Shown here: in pieces, positions 23,401 to 35,620 of the stretch | How the letters are laid out: each line of letters starts with the position of its first letter | Numbering within the stretch: the stretch's first letter is position 1 | Origin: Chamaea fasciata | Lineage: Eukaryota; Chordata; Aves; Passeriformes; Sylviidae | Assembly (NCBI GenBank): GCA_029207755.1 | Contig: JARCOQ010000007.1 | Span: forward strand, 41,311,656-41,375,655 | Length of the DNA stretch: 64,000 bases | Direction of reading: 5' to 3' | The notes under the pieces: generated by a model | Told to the model about the DNA's origin: nothing | The model's input: only the letters and a program-made list of their open reading frames with translations | Databases searched by the model: none | Program-made: the position numbers and the translations under genes

Positions 23401-25009
23401 GGTGTTCTTCCCATGGTTTCCTTTGGTTGCTGCATTTGCTCTCTCTGCCAAGCAGTGGCTGCACAAGAAACGGACCCTGTAGGGGTCTCCATGGGAGGGT
23501 ATGGGGTTGCAAAGCTGCTGTGCTATGTGCACTGTCCTTGGCAGCATCCAAATTTTGCTATGGGAGCAGGTGTGCCCATGGTCCTACACTGGAGCCTTCT
23601 GCAAAGTATGGACTGGGGAGTCCTACCCTGATGATGTGGATGGCTCTGGGTGCACTGCATAAGCTCTCTCCACAGCCTGTCTTCTGCTGGGAGTGGGGAA
23701 GGATTATTTGCTATACTGAGCTGTGGGGGAAAAAATCACAACTACATGTGTAGCAGGCAGGCGGCAGAGCACAGAGCTGGCTGTTAGCATTGGCAGTTTC
23801 CTTCTTCACTTGCTCAGGGGCCTGCAGATGTCAGAGCATGGCTGCTGAAATGAAATGCTCTTAAACCTGGGACATAAATCATGGGCAGGACACAGTGCAG
23901 CGTGAAGGCTGCCCCTGGCATTTAGCTTGGCCTTGTCACATCAGCACCATAGCAGGGATGGTCTTCTGCAGATCCTGCTGGGCTGGGTCGTGATCTGTGT
24001 CTGTGCAAATGCATCCTATGGCAGTGGCAGCTCAGCAGAGCCGGACACGGCTCTCTGCCTCTTTCCCTTCCTTGTTGCTTTCCCTCTGGGCTGGGCTTCT
24101 ATGCTGCCTTGCCTTAGCTGCAGCCAGCCCCATCTCTGGCCACTGGGCAGGTTTCAGGAGAAGATGGAGCACCCTCTGGGAGAGAGGTGCTTTGTACTGC
24201 AGTGGCACACCTTCGGAGAGCACAAGGAAGATGTAAAGAAAAGCCTTGGGAATAGCCCAAAGGAAACTACTCTCTGATAGTGGCACTGTGGTGTTATGTG
24301 ACAGCAGGGTCATCCCCAACTTACACCAGGATGATTACCAGGCCCCTCCAGGACATTGCCAGGGCATGAATGTGAGCAGGGAACACAATATGGCCAAGTT
24401 GCCTTCTGAACTCTCAATTGAGGCATGGGAATGGGGTGGCAGAGGTAGGGGAATAGGGAGAGAGGCTGGCAAAACTGCTCAGCTCTGGAAATCAGCAACA
24501 CTTTTGTCTCCTTGAGCGCTGCTGGTCATGAAAACTAACAATGTGACAAATGCCAAGGGTTGGGGCTGTACCTGGACAGCTCAGACTATGCTGTTTACTC
24601 ACACTCCCCACGCCTCACACATCCCTATATCCCCCTTTATTGTCATGTTGCTGTTCTTACAAGCTCCCATCAGGCCAATGGAACCACAGCTGCAGCAGAC
24701 ATAGGGACCCTACTGCCATCCACACAATCTCGGGCCCCTCAAAGGTACCTGCCAGGATGGGACACATCGTGATCCACTGGAGCCGGCCTGCCTCATAGAG
24801 GTACATTCCCACCAGCTGTCATTAGCCAGTCCAGGGCATGCCCCTCTTCCCCATACATCAAGGTTTTGGCACTGGCTGCCACTGGGGACACCCAGCTGCT
24901 CCCTCTCAGGTAGTGACAAAGGCAATTACCTCACTGCTGCGCTCTTCGGCTGGCTGCTGAGACACTTACCTGAAATTAGCTGTGGCCAGTGCGTCGCAGA
25001 GGTGAATGC

Positions 25010-25200
25010 GGTTGTGATTATGAATGCACTTCTTGTTTGTCTTTTCAGTGCTGAAATCCTGTCAGCGAGGAGAAGCGATAATAACATGCTATTAAGTTCT
25101 TTCTGGATAATGTAATTCAGGAGTCAGGAGGCAGTTTGGTCATTTATGCTTTGAAAAGCTCAGAATAATTTTCGGTGTCATTATCTTCCATTTTAAAGAG
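25010..25200. promoter_or_regulatory. Candidate conserved noncoding element (intergenic)
   Basis: The segment has GTTGTGATTATGAATGCAC, GCGATAATAACATGC, TAATGTAATTCAG and ATTTATGCTTTG with no repeat hallmarks and even base composition, unlike the G-rich flanks. This is a texture-based call only. Confidence 0.25.
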
Positions 25201-28200
25201 ACCGTTTCAAACATCAATACCAAGAGCCCCTCTCCTCACTGCCTCCCCTCCTGCTTATGTGGTTTTCTTCCACTTTTTGTTCCTGTTTTCTCTGAGCTTT
25301 CAGGGATCTGGGGTTTGTTTCCAGTCATTAATTCCCCCTGAAACAGACCACACCCAAGCCTCTCTTTCACCCTTTCTCTTTTTATAGTGGATTTTGGAAT
25401 TCACTGCTATTTTATTCAGCATCTTTTAGTTGTGGTTGGTGAAACATCCCTTTGTGAGGCAGGGGAGCACTGCTTGGGCCTCGGTGACAGTGAGAGGAGG
25501 GTGGATGTGATGTGGATTCAGGTCTGTAGGAACTGCAAGGATTTGAAGCAGTGTGTGTCCTTCCCGAGACCAGTGAGCAAGTGGGCAGAGCTACCATGAG
25601 AGTCTGGCTGCCCTTGGGAACAATGGCTGTCTGGGGGCACTGTGCATTCCGAAGGTTTTGGTTGCATTGGGATGCCCAGGAGCAAGTCCTGCTGCCAAGG
25701 CCATGGCACAGGCATGGTGCTGGGGGGCCTATGCATCCTCCCCACCCTGCTCATGACCACTCCCTCGCCATCTCTTCAGGCATGGCTGTAGCCAGTGACT
25801 TATCTGCAGACCTTGAGCCTTATGTTTTTTTTGTTCATGCTTTTGTTAAATGTGTGCTTCAGAGTAAGCAGTAAATGGATACTTTTGCCCTGAAATAGCC
25901 CCCAGGATGGGGAGCTGAGAGACTCCTTAGCAGATGCAACTTCAACAACAGCTTACACTGCAGGCATGAAAACAGACAGATGTCTCTCAGTGAATGCAGC
26001 AAAAATTATTAATCAGAACTGGGGCAGGAAAACAATCTAGCTCCTCTCCAGCATGCGCAGAGCATGGCTGAAGAAGAGAATTTTGTTCATTAAGTTAACT
26101 GGCAGTGATCCCTGAAATGTCAGCCTTGGCCTTAAGTTTGTCTCTAAGCTTGGAAAGCATCCTAGTCTTTCTGTTTTTAAAAGAGGAAGGTATATGGCTC
26201 CTTCCATTTTTTATGTGCTGGCTCTGCCAAAGTTTCGGTGCAAATAGGAGGGATAATGCCCTTCCATTTGCTGCCTACTTCCTTCAGAGAGGAAATGGAA
26301 TCTCCCAAGCAGAGTACAGAAAATCTGCAGGGAGCATGCAAGAGTCGCATCCATCATTAAGCCTGGTTCGTATTGTTCAGCAACTTCTGAAGGAACTGTC
26401 AGGCACTCATGTGCCAGCAAAGTCAGCGGTGGAGTCAGGCTGTGACCTGGCACGAGCTTATTTGCAGAGAGGGTGTGGGAAGAGCTGCACAGAGAGCAGG
26501 CTCATTGGCCTTGCTCTGCCTAGAGGATGTGGGAGCATTAGTGGCACAGTGTGGCTTCATTACAAAGCTGGCCCAGCATCGTTAACATAGAGGATACAGT
26601 CTCCTTGGGACAGATGTAAAAAGGGATGAGAATCCTCCTTACTTTTTGAGACATGGAGAAGCCTTTTAAACACTTGCGGCAGTACCAGACATGGATGCAC
26701 AGTTCAGGGCTGGCCAATGATGCCAGGAAGGAAACCCACATGATAAACTGGGTGCAATGGATGCATCTGCCCCCAGATGCTGTGCCTACAGTCTGCAGAG
26801 AGGCCACAGAAACAGAGACCTGCTGCTGATCCAACATTATGGGCTGTGCCTGCCTCCATTGCCTGCTGACTCCCTGCTCCATGTCCAGCTGCAAGTGCCC
26901 CTCTGAGTGCAGTGGCAAATTAAATGTGTTTCCTATGGCCTGAGGTGGTTAAGGGATTTCTCCCACGAAGGTTTGCTGGTACTTGGTATTTTAACTCACA
27001 CTGCAGTCTCTCGCAGTGGGGGTGCTCAGAGAGTCCTCTCTCCTCTCTCCACCTACCTATTTTCATTACATCTAAAAGACTTTAATTATCTCTGGGATCT
27101 GTATGCCTCTCTTGGTTGAAACTGGAGAAGGATTTGAATAGATGCTTGTCAGTAGGAAACTGGTAGAGGTTCAGGCAGCCCAGTCCCTCCTCTCAGGGCT
27201 GCTTGATGGGATAAGCTGTCTGCCCTTGAAAAAATGACTAATAAGGGAAACACAAAGGAAAAAAGAGAAAGAAAAAATGGTGAAAAGTAGAGGAAAATGG
27301 ATTTCTTAAATGGCTTGTTATATCAGTCAGATGCCCATTCACTCTGCCAGCAGCCTGGCCAGCTTAGTTCCTCTCCCATCAAGAAGCTTGTGTCTTGCAC
27401 TTTGCCTTTCTTCTTTTGTATTTTTTCCACTTGCAATGAGTTTTCTGAGCCTGATTTCTCTCCGGTTTCTGCTACATTGAAACCCTGTGTGCCTGATTTC
27501 ATGGCACTGCTGGCTGGTGCTATGGGCACAGCAAACAAGGCACAGGGGGGGACTTAGACCATAGGGCACAGCTTCCCTTTGGTCCCTGCTTTAGCCACAA
27601 GACAGATGTTGCCCCATCTTGGCTGCATGAAGCTGGTAGGGCTGTGCCCACCTGCCCAAAGCAGTCTGCATGGTAGACCCATGTGCCAAGTCATTTCCCT
27701 GTTACTTTTCTTGCTGCACCCTTCCTTCTTAGCCCACTCTGCAGAGATGTTTCTCTCATGCTTGGTTTGTCTCTCCAGGCTAAAAGAGACCTGGCTGTGG
27801 TTTGGGCTGTATTGTAAAGATGCTGGTGTTGCTTATCAATTGTCCTTGTTGTGGAGGAATGTTGGGTGTGGTTTAGATCACTTCAAAGACCAATAGTTTA
27901 GTCTTTAATAGTGGTGTAACTCAGATCTCTGCCCAGACTGGGCAGCTGGGACAGGCACAGCAATCAGGCTGGAGGCATTTTGGCAAGGCTATGAGGAAAG
28001 CCAAGTCTGCAATGGCATCGCCAGGCCAGGAGTTTGTCAACCATCCAGTAGAAGCACCAGCTCTGGCAGGAAAGTCTTAAAACATTACAAGAACAGGGTT
28101 CAGGGAACCCTGTGTGTTCACAGGATGTGGGCTCAGCATGGGCATGATGTTCAGCTCCAGCTCACTTCCATATTTGTTTTAGATAATAGCACTATTCAGG

Positions 28201-29884
28201 TTCCACAAGGCATCTGAAACCTATCTCGCTCTTAGCAAGGAGAGTTTCCTCATCTGATTTAATGGAGGTCACTGCAGTGTGAGAGCAGGCAAGTTGTCTC
28301 CTTACAGCTAATTCATTCCTGTATTCCTCTTCCAGCCATATTCTGGGATTTGAGGCTGTGGAGCTGCTAGTATAAGTGTGCATATGTGTGCTGATTTTTA
28401 TGTGTGCACATGCTGGCTGAAACACTGAACTCCAGCCTGTGCTGGTTATGCTCCCCGTGCACTGCCTTCTCCACGCTCCACTGGTTGTGCAGTCAGAGAC
28501 CTTCTAGCACTAGTGCCAAAGGACTGCGACAGACCCCTGGGTGGCAGCAGGCCATTTGGTTGATGGATTATCCACTCCAAGTATGAGACAGTAATCTTCA
28601 GAGGAACAGGCCCAGAAAAGGGGGCAGAGTTAATCACTTTGAGCATGGACAACAGTTGGAGAAGGAGGGGGTGAGCAATTCTAAGAGAAGACAGTGTGGT
28701 TTGGATGGGAAGAGAAAGCAAAAGGGAAATAAAAAGCAAACAGCAAAAAGTCAAGGGCTCTTGCTTGGTCAGCAGAGACAGAAGATGGCGGGGTTTATTA
28801 CAGCAGGATGGGACTCAGCCTCCAGCAGCACCCTCATTTTGTCATTGATTTCTCACACGTTCAATGGAAAAAAGCTGCCCACTGATCTCTCCACAGTGGG
28901 ACACTGCAGCCTCTGCCCATAAATACACACACGCTGCATGTGGGAGAGGTTGGGGAGCAGAGTTTAATCTCTGACCTCATTGCCTGTATTGGGATGGCAG
29001 TGAGAAGTGCTCAGGTAGGTATATTATGCCTCATGGATTCAAACAACAGATTCTGCTTGAGACTATATTAAGAAAAGGGGAATTTAGATTACAAAGGCAG
29101 CTCTATGTTACTACAATGTTCACATAAAGATGTTTCTGAACTCCATACTACATTACTCCAGGGAAGCCATTTTGGGCTTCACACCAAACCAGCTGTATGT
29201 TGGGCAGAGGGTTTTTTCACTTTTTTGATCTGCATCTGGGTTAGTGAATATATTAGCCACTATTTCCAAATCCTAACAGGTTATCTCTAGGCTTCTAGCA
29301 GCCTACACAGCATCTCTCATTTCACAGAAGGGTTTTGATATATAGGGGTTGAAAGCATTGCAAGTCCTGAGTATCAATGCCTGAGTATAAAATTGAATAA
29401 CCAGTGTCAGGAGACAGGATATGTTTATATTGTCATGGTATGTACCAGTGGGTGATCCCACTACACGCAGTCTTTCAATTTATTTTTCTTTTGTTTGGCC
29501 ATGTAAGGTTATGATATGGCACAGGGATTTTGCAAGATTTGGGACAGAGTAAAGAGACGTAAAGTGAGAGCCTCGTAAGCACCACTTTTCTGTTGTAGGT
29601 TTTCATCAATGTCAGTTCAAAGGGAAATCCACACCAGTCCTGGACTGAGGTTCCTGAAGAGCACTTGCAGGCTTTTCACCACCTCTGCTCCAGGGCTGTG
29701 TGTATAAAGCAAATGTGTACCCCTATTCTCAGGCACAAATCTTCTAATTCTCTTTTGCTGGAAGGACAAACCACATGCTCTAAACATCTGGAATTACAGA
29801 GACTAAAGGATAATGGATGGAAAAAAAGTAATTAAAAATATTAGCACTAGTTACAATTAAAAACCACAATTTGTAACATAAGAC

Positions 29885-30010
29885 TAGAATCTTAATTGCC
29901 AGATTAGATCAATGCTCCATCTAGTCCAGCCTACGGCCTCTAAAAGTAGTTCTTTCTGGCTAGTGCAGAGGGCGGTAGAAAAGCCATACGAATGGACAAC
30001 ACTTAAAACT
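29885..30010. repeat. Ancient amniote interspersed repeat, CR1-like type
   Basis: The string AGATCAATGCTCCATCTAGT followed by CCAGCCTACGGCC resembles the 'gaccaatggtccatctagtccag' segment that recurs widely in turtle, crocodile and bird genomes. I cannot assign the family with certainty from the sequence alone. Confidence 0.3.
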
Positions 30011-30162
30011 TGCCAAGTGGAGCAGCTTCTTCCTACTTTATACTTCTGATTATAACAGGTCTAAACTTTTAACAAGAAAGTTTGTCCCTCTTAAAATTTA
30101 TGAATATATGTATGTATTTACAAATATTGCAGTTGTGCCTGAGTACTTTGAAACTGTCATAA

Positions 30163-30258
30163 TCAATGCAGGGCACAGTGAAAAACCAACTGTGTCTTTC
30201 TGGGCCCAGCTCAATGCAGGGCACAGTGAAAAACCAACTGTGTCTTTCTGGGCCCAGC
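30163..30258 (+). repeat. Exact 48-bp tandem duplication
   Basis: A 48-bp unit beginning TCAATGCAGGGCACAGTG and ending TTCTGGGCCCAGC is repeated without a mismatch at 30163-30210 and 30211-30258. The length is a multiple of three, but no gene was found here. Confidence 0.98.
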
Positions 30259-30559
30259 CATTCCTTGTGATACAATAGTGGCAAAGACTGAGTCACAGTG
30301 GTCACTAAGGTGTCCTGTCTGAGCCTTCCTAATCATATGAATCACCTGGCTCCATCACGTCACCAGATCATCTTAGGCACTTAAGTTGTGTGGGCTGGAG
30401 TTGAATCACCAAGACCATATGAGGCATCTCAGTTCCCAAGATCACTTCAGTTGCTCCAGTCAACTGCATGTAAATTCCAGAGTGTCTTGAAAAATACAGT
30501 AAAGGTATTGTAGAAGCCTAGAAGATAAGGGGCTAATATGCATGTCTCAAACACCAACA

Positions 30560-31010
30560 GCCAAATAGTCATGGAGCCAACCAAGGACTGCTGGTAAGAA
30601 CATGCTGTGCAAATAAGCAAGAACAGTATGTGGCTGGAGAAAGGCGCCCTATGGAGGTAGGGCAGTGCTTTTCTGGGACAAATATCCTTGTTCTGGCTCC
30701 TGAAGATAAGCACAACAGAGTATAGTGCAAGTACAGGTATGAGGTCAAGAAGCGGTGATGAACTGTTGAGCCAAGGTCAGTCCTGTAGGGAAAGATCAAG
30801 ACCACCAAAGACCCCCAAAAACTTCTGAGCCATTTTCAGAAAGAAATGAACTGTGCATTGTAACTAATTTGCATAGAAAGAGAAACATAGCTCCAGGGTG
30901 AGGAAAACCTATCTATACAGAGGTACCCCTACAAAGGCCAGGTATGTTCCCTGAGAACTCTGGACACTTCATCAGCTGGATCAGTGCATCAGTGCTGCAG
31001 CCAAGAATTC
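30560..31010 (+). mobile_element. Possible LTR-derived segment
   Basis: The plus strand has AAGACCACCAAAGACCCCCA at about 30800, then an octamer motif ATTTGCAT at 30867-30874, then AGGGTGAGGAAAACCTATCT and AACTCTGGACACTTCATCAG. This order reminds me of songbird endogenous retrovirus LTRs near their 3' part. No polyadenylation signal or LTR ends were fixed, so this remains a weak call. It ends in the unique part of the left arm of the inverted repeat described at 30960. Confidence 0.25.
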
Positions 31011-31351
31011 CTTCCTTCCTTCCTTCCTTCCTTCCTTCCTTCCTTCCTTCCTTCCTTCCTTCCTTCCTTCCTTCCTTCCTTCCTTCCTTCCTTCCTTCCT
31101 TCCTTCCTTCCTTCCTTCCTTCCTTCCTTCCTTCCTTCCTTCCTTCCTTCCTTCCTTCCTTCCTTCCTTCCTTCCTTCCTTCCTTCCTTCCTTCCTTCCT
31201 TCCTTCCTTCCTTCCTTCCTTCCTTCCTTCCTTCCTTCCTTCCTTCCTTCCTTCCTTCCTTCCTTCCTTCCTCCCTCCCTCCCTCCCTCCCTCCCTCCCT
31301 CCCTCCCTCCCTCCCTCCCTCCCTCCCTCCCTCCCTCCCTCCCTCCCTCCC
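31008..31351 (+). repeat. (TTCC)66 then (TCCC)20 microsatellite
   Basis: The array has 66 uninterrupted TTCC units (31008-31271), which switch directly to 20 TCCC units (31272-31351). On the minus strand this is a (GGGA)n(GGAA)n tract. Such arrays are polypyrimidine/polypurine mirror sequences able to form triplex DNA, and GGAA arrays bind ETS-family factors. Open frames running through it are only the translation of the repeat. Confidence 0.98.
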
Positions 31352-31628
31352 TCAATTTACCTCTGTGTATTTATGTATCCCCACACTTTAAATATAGGGT
31401 GGAGAGGGTCTGGCCTCTGTTGATTGCCACTGCCTGGTGGGCCTACAGTGCTGGGGAAATGTGGAGGCTATGGAGGGACAGGGTCTTGTGGGGACATCTG
31501 TAGTTCCAAGCTAGAAGACAAGAAAACTCTCGATATGATTAAGAGAACAGCCTTGCAGATGCACCACAGCCCAGCTTCTAGGGATCCCCCTTGGGATGAT
31601 GGAACATTTGCTGTCATGGCCTCTCTGG

Positions 31629-31664
31629 GAAGGAAGGAAGGAAGGGAGGGAGGGAGGGAAGAAG
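31629..31664 (+). repeat. Short GGAA/GGGA array
   Basis: About four GGAA units pass into about four GGGA units and then AAGAAG. This is the inverted counterpart of the long array at 31008-31351 and forms the inner edge of the right arm of the inverted repeat. Confidence 0.9.
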
Positions 31665-31711
31665 TCTTGGCTCCAGCATTGATGCATTGATCCAGCTGAT
31701 CAAGTGTCCAG

Positions 31712-34544
31712 TATGATAGCTCCTGAGCTGCATTTCAGCCTTGGGAGTCTCCATCCCTGTGGTTATGATTCAGTATTGAGTGCTTGTTTTTTTGTAAATA
31801 CCTATTTTGCAGTATTGCAGTACTCAACAGTACTCATTGCAAATAATTTTTTAATAGGTGTAATACAAGGGAAAAAGAGCATCTTGGTTCCAAGCACTTG
31901 TTACAGGGTCTTAAAACCCCCATCCACAGCACATTCTCTGGTGCAACATGACTCAGTGTCTTTGGCTGACATCTTTGGTGACATTGCTGATGACTAAAGG
32001 TTTTTCCCAAGCAGCAGAAAGTGTAACCCTGATTTACAGCAAGGGCTGATATATTAATACCAGTAGTATTTTTCTTTTGCTGTTGTCAGGGTGTGGCACA
32101 GAAGGGGAAAAGTGAGTATACCTCTTCCTTCTAGGCTGAGGGTAAGGGATAAATGCAGTGTACTAGAAGCTGTCCTGCAATAGGCTTCCTGCAGGCCAGC
32201 CATATTCCACTCAAAATAATCAGGAGATTGCTAAAGATTCTAATCAGGCAGAAATATTTTCCCATCAACTCATTACAAATTATAAAGAGGTTGCAGCTCT
32301 GGATTCTGGTTGCCTTTTCTCTTGCTGGAGGTAACGAGTGCATCTGCTGAAGGCTTTGGTTGTTCATTTGGTGTGACACATGCGTGATATGAAGAAGGAA
32401 GGGAAGAAGGGGCAGGGGGAATAGTCCAGAGCAGGGAGGATGTCCCAAGGAGCAGGGTTGTTTTGTCTGGAGACCTGGAGAAAGGTGAGTGTTTGCCTGC
32501 TTCTTTGGGCAAAAACAAGGCAAGGGTGGCTAGTGGAAGTGCTGCTCCTGGAGATGGTGGTGGCTTTTGAATATGATAGTGTATCTCTTCTTGAACTTCT
32601 TTGTGAGCCTGACAATGAGTCCATGAGGGGACCTTCATCCTGTCTTGTGTGTCGTTTATGGGCATGGGATGGCCTGTGATGGCAGCTGAGGACAAATGTG
32701 AGAAAGTGTGAGACAAGCACAGCAGGACAGAGACCTTTGGAGGGAGCTGTGTTTTGTGGAGGTGTCTGCCAGCGTGTATTCCTCCTCACCCCATGTCACT
32801 GAGGAAAATTTTGATTGAGTGCATCAACGCATTGCTTACACAGACAGAAAACATTGCTGCCTGTTGGCTCACCAGCACCTCTGTTTTCCTCCCTGGTCTT
32901 CTAAAGAATTTGGCCATGTGAGGAGAAGGTTGCAGTAGAAAGATCTCTGGGAGACTCAAAACATAAACCATGTTTTATTAAGCAGTATTTGACACTTTTG
33001 CTGAGACTAGTACTAGGTCTTATTGACTGACCAAAGCTACCAAGCCTACTGACCCTGAGAGGCTGCTCTTAAATATGAAGGTCTGCAGCAAGCTGTATTT
33101 GTTATGAAGATAACCCATACTCTTGTTAATCCCCCTTGTGTCAGCTACTCAATAACCTACCTCACAGATTCCTCTGTATCTGTGAAGCCATTTATCTGCT
33201 GAGACAAACGTCCTCCTCTCCTACCATCAGAGGCAAAGGTCATCAAGGTGGAAGCAAAGAGCTTCTGTGAAGTGATAGGAATCTGTGGCAAAATAGGTTT
33301 TGGATATATAGTTCTGTAAATTCACCACCTACTTTGATGTCAAGATGCTAAATAACAACTTTTGCTTTTGCAGACCCTACAAAGCAGTCTTGACTTTTAA
33401 ATCTTATCTTAGCCACAAGGACTCTCTGGGAACTTGAGGAATGAACAATGTCAGAGGAGCAATATCCAAGATGGAAGGAATATAAGCAAGGCTCTGAGGC
33501 TGCCTATCCAAGAAGAGTTTGTAAATGGATAGGAATTTATGAGGGTAAGCTGGAAATGCATCCTTGAGCTCTATGGCTGGCTCTCCCTTCTTGCAGAGTC
33601 AAGAAATGAACCTGAGAAGCATCTACTGGATGCTGTTAACATGTTGTGATGCATTTCTTTGGGCTCTGTTACCCTCCCAATAGCTTTTGTTGAAGGGTAG
33701 ATAGCTATATCTAGTTGACAGACATTACTAAATGTCCATTCTTTACCTGTTACACAATTCAATGTCTTCACAACATGGAGACAAAAAACAGAAGTTAAAA
33801 TTACACTATTCCTCCTGTGGTGTCTAGGTGCTGTCTAGCAGCAAAAGCTCTTAAGGAAAAAGATGTTTGGAATCTGTGTGGGGGCATTACATTAGATTTA
33901 CTTTAACTCGGACAGAAGAATGTTAAGTACAAAAATTAAAACACAAAAATAATTAGCATCTGAGGTTGGAGGAAGCAATTCATTTAGTAATTCCACTGTG
34001 AACTTGCTGGGCTTAAGGTTCTGGGGTGTGTTCTTAGTTTTTTGCTTCTGGCACTCTTTCAGCTGCTATCTCTATGCTACATTGCTTCACACCTGGATTG
34101 ACCTGCCTTTATAATGTGTCCTTGACATCCAGTCAAGGTGGTTTTGAAACAGAAACAATCCTATTAAAATGCTGGTGAGAAAGCTGAGGCTCTTTTTCTA
34201 GTGCTATTAATAGTGGGTTTGTATCCTCCTCTAATGTGGCTGTGCTTTCATGCCCCATCTGAGCCCCTCCCTGGATGTGTCTGCCAGAGATCCTTGTTCA
34301 TAGTACTGGGTGTATTTGTTGGAGCAAATGCAGGGAAGGGCCACTAACAGGGCTGCTGTCCAGTCTATGGTGACGTACCTGAAGACTAAGGACCAAACCA
34401 GACTTTGTGGTAGCGCTCCTGCTGCTTGCCCTCTTTCTCTGGCTAGAGATCCCTGTGAATGGTGCTGTATTTCCACAAGTGTACAAGCAAGCAGCAGGCT
34501 TGGTGTGGTGACTGTGAAGGCCTCATGCACATGACTGGATTTAG
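31712..34544. other. Intergenic DNA, nothing recognised
   Basis: No gene, repeat family or array was identified. Open frames up to about 147 codons on the minus strand near 32.3-32.8 kb overlap each other in several frames and show no family resemblance or splice context. Confidence 0.55.
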
Positions 34545-35620
34545 TCAGGAAACTTCTAGGTACTTGTGTGAATTCCTCTCTGCCTGATCGGGATGGTATC
34601 CAAGGAGTGTCGTGGCCAAGCCGTGTTGAAGTGGCTACAGAGTACAGCAGTTGATAAGTGGTGTCCCTTGGGAGTCTGTACTGGGACCAGTGTTATTTAA
34701 TATCTTTATTAATTACATAGATGAAGGAATCAAGTGCACCCTCAGCAAGTTTGAAGGTGACAGCAAGCTGAGTGGTGTGGTTGGCACGCCTGAAGGATGG
34801 GATGGCATTCAGAGGGATGTGGATAAGCTTGAGAAGTGGGGCCATGGGAACCTCATGAGGTTTAACAAGGTCAAGTACAAGGGGCTGTACCCAGGCTGGG
34901 GCAACCTCCTATATCAACACAGGCTAGGGATGAACAGAATGGGAGCAAGCCCTGCTGGGAAGGACTTGTGGGTGGTGGTGGGTGGGAGGCTGGACATGAC
35001 CAAAGTCTTGGAGCCCAGAGACACAGTTTGTATCCCTGGCTGCATCCAAAGCAGCGTGGCCAACAAGGTGAGGAAGGGAATTCTGCCCCTCTGCTCTGGT
35101 GAGGCCCCACCTGCAGTGCTGTGTACAGCTCTGGGGTCCCCAACACGGGGATGGACCTGTTGGAGTACATCCAGTGAAGGGCCAAGTTCTTTATAGGGAT
35201 GGAGCACCCTCCGTATGAGGAAAGGCTGAGAGAACTGGATTTGTTCAGCCTGGAAAAGGCATCAGGGTGACCTAATTGCAGCCTTCCAGTACCTAAAGGG
35301 GGCCTACAAAACAGATGGGGAGGGACTTTTGACAAGATCAGGTAGTGATAGGACAAGGGGGAGCGGCTTCAAACTGAAAGAGAGTAGGTTTAAATATTAG
35401 GAAAAATTGCATTACTGTGAGGGTGGTGAGACACTGGAATAGGTTGCTCAGAGAAGTAGTGGATGCCCCATCTCTGGAAGTGTTCAAGGCCAGGTTTGAT
35501 GAGGCTCTGAGTGACCTGGTCTACTAGAAGGTGTCCCTGTCAATGGCAGGAGAGTTGACACTAGGTGATCTTTAGGGTACTTTCCAGCCCAAACCATTCT
35601 GTGGTTCTGTGAATTCCAGC
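34545..35620 (+). mobile_element. CR1 non-LTR retrotransposon, 5'-truncated, degenerate RT
   Basis: This plus-strand CR1 copy is about 1.1 kb long. The translation from 34651 shows GVPWESVLGPVLFNIFINYI, the end of a CR1 reverse transcriptase (GVPQGSVLGPVLFNIFINDL in active copies), then KLSGVVGTPEGWDGIQRDVD, KLEKWGHGNLMRFNKVKYK and related CR1 blocks. Frame changes start around 34.9 kb, after which the CR1 reading is split between frames, so the copy is dead. The 3' UTR reads through GGTGACCTAATTGCAGCCTT and AGAAGTAGTGGATGCCCCAT to a terminus near 35613 with TTCTGTGGTTCTGTG, the short-repeat tail characteristic of CR1. The 5' part (YADD core, endonuclease, ORF1) is missing, as usual for 5'-truncated CR1 copies. 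Confidence 0.92.

Larger units (their letters stand above)
16213..30162. other. Intergenic DNA, no gene recognised
   Basis: I read all frames of this 14-kb stretch and found no exon of a known family. It is non-repetitive, with the 28-bp tandem duplication, the G-quadruplex motif, one candidate noncoding element and one possible ancient repeat listed separately. Phrases like GTAAAGACTGTTCACCTAGA near 22190 recall CR1 RT sequence, but too little matches for a call. Confidence 0.6.
30960..31711. repeat. Inverted repeat of 51-bp arms around a microsatellite
   Basis: The segments 30960-31010 and 31661-31711 are reverse complements at 46 of 51 positions by eye. Both start (outer edge) with CTGGACACTT and end (inner edge) with an AAGAATTC/AAGACTTC block that runs into a C/T-rich tetranucleotide array: a long (TTCC)n(TCCC)n on the left, and a short mixed GGAA/GGGA array at about 31629-31660 on the right. 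The roughly 280 bp between the arrays are ordinary unique sequence. It may be two copies of one repeat (for example LTR ends) placed head to head, or a fold-back element. Confidence 0.85.

Noticed and set aside
30944..31423. Long open frames on both strands with repeated PSFL or EGRK type units
   Set aside because: They are only the translation of the TTCC/TCCC array and its complement.
34871..35356. 161-codon minus-strand open frame
   Set aside because: Antisense to the CR1 reverse transcriptase remnant.
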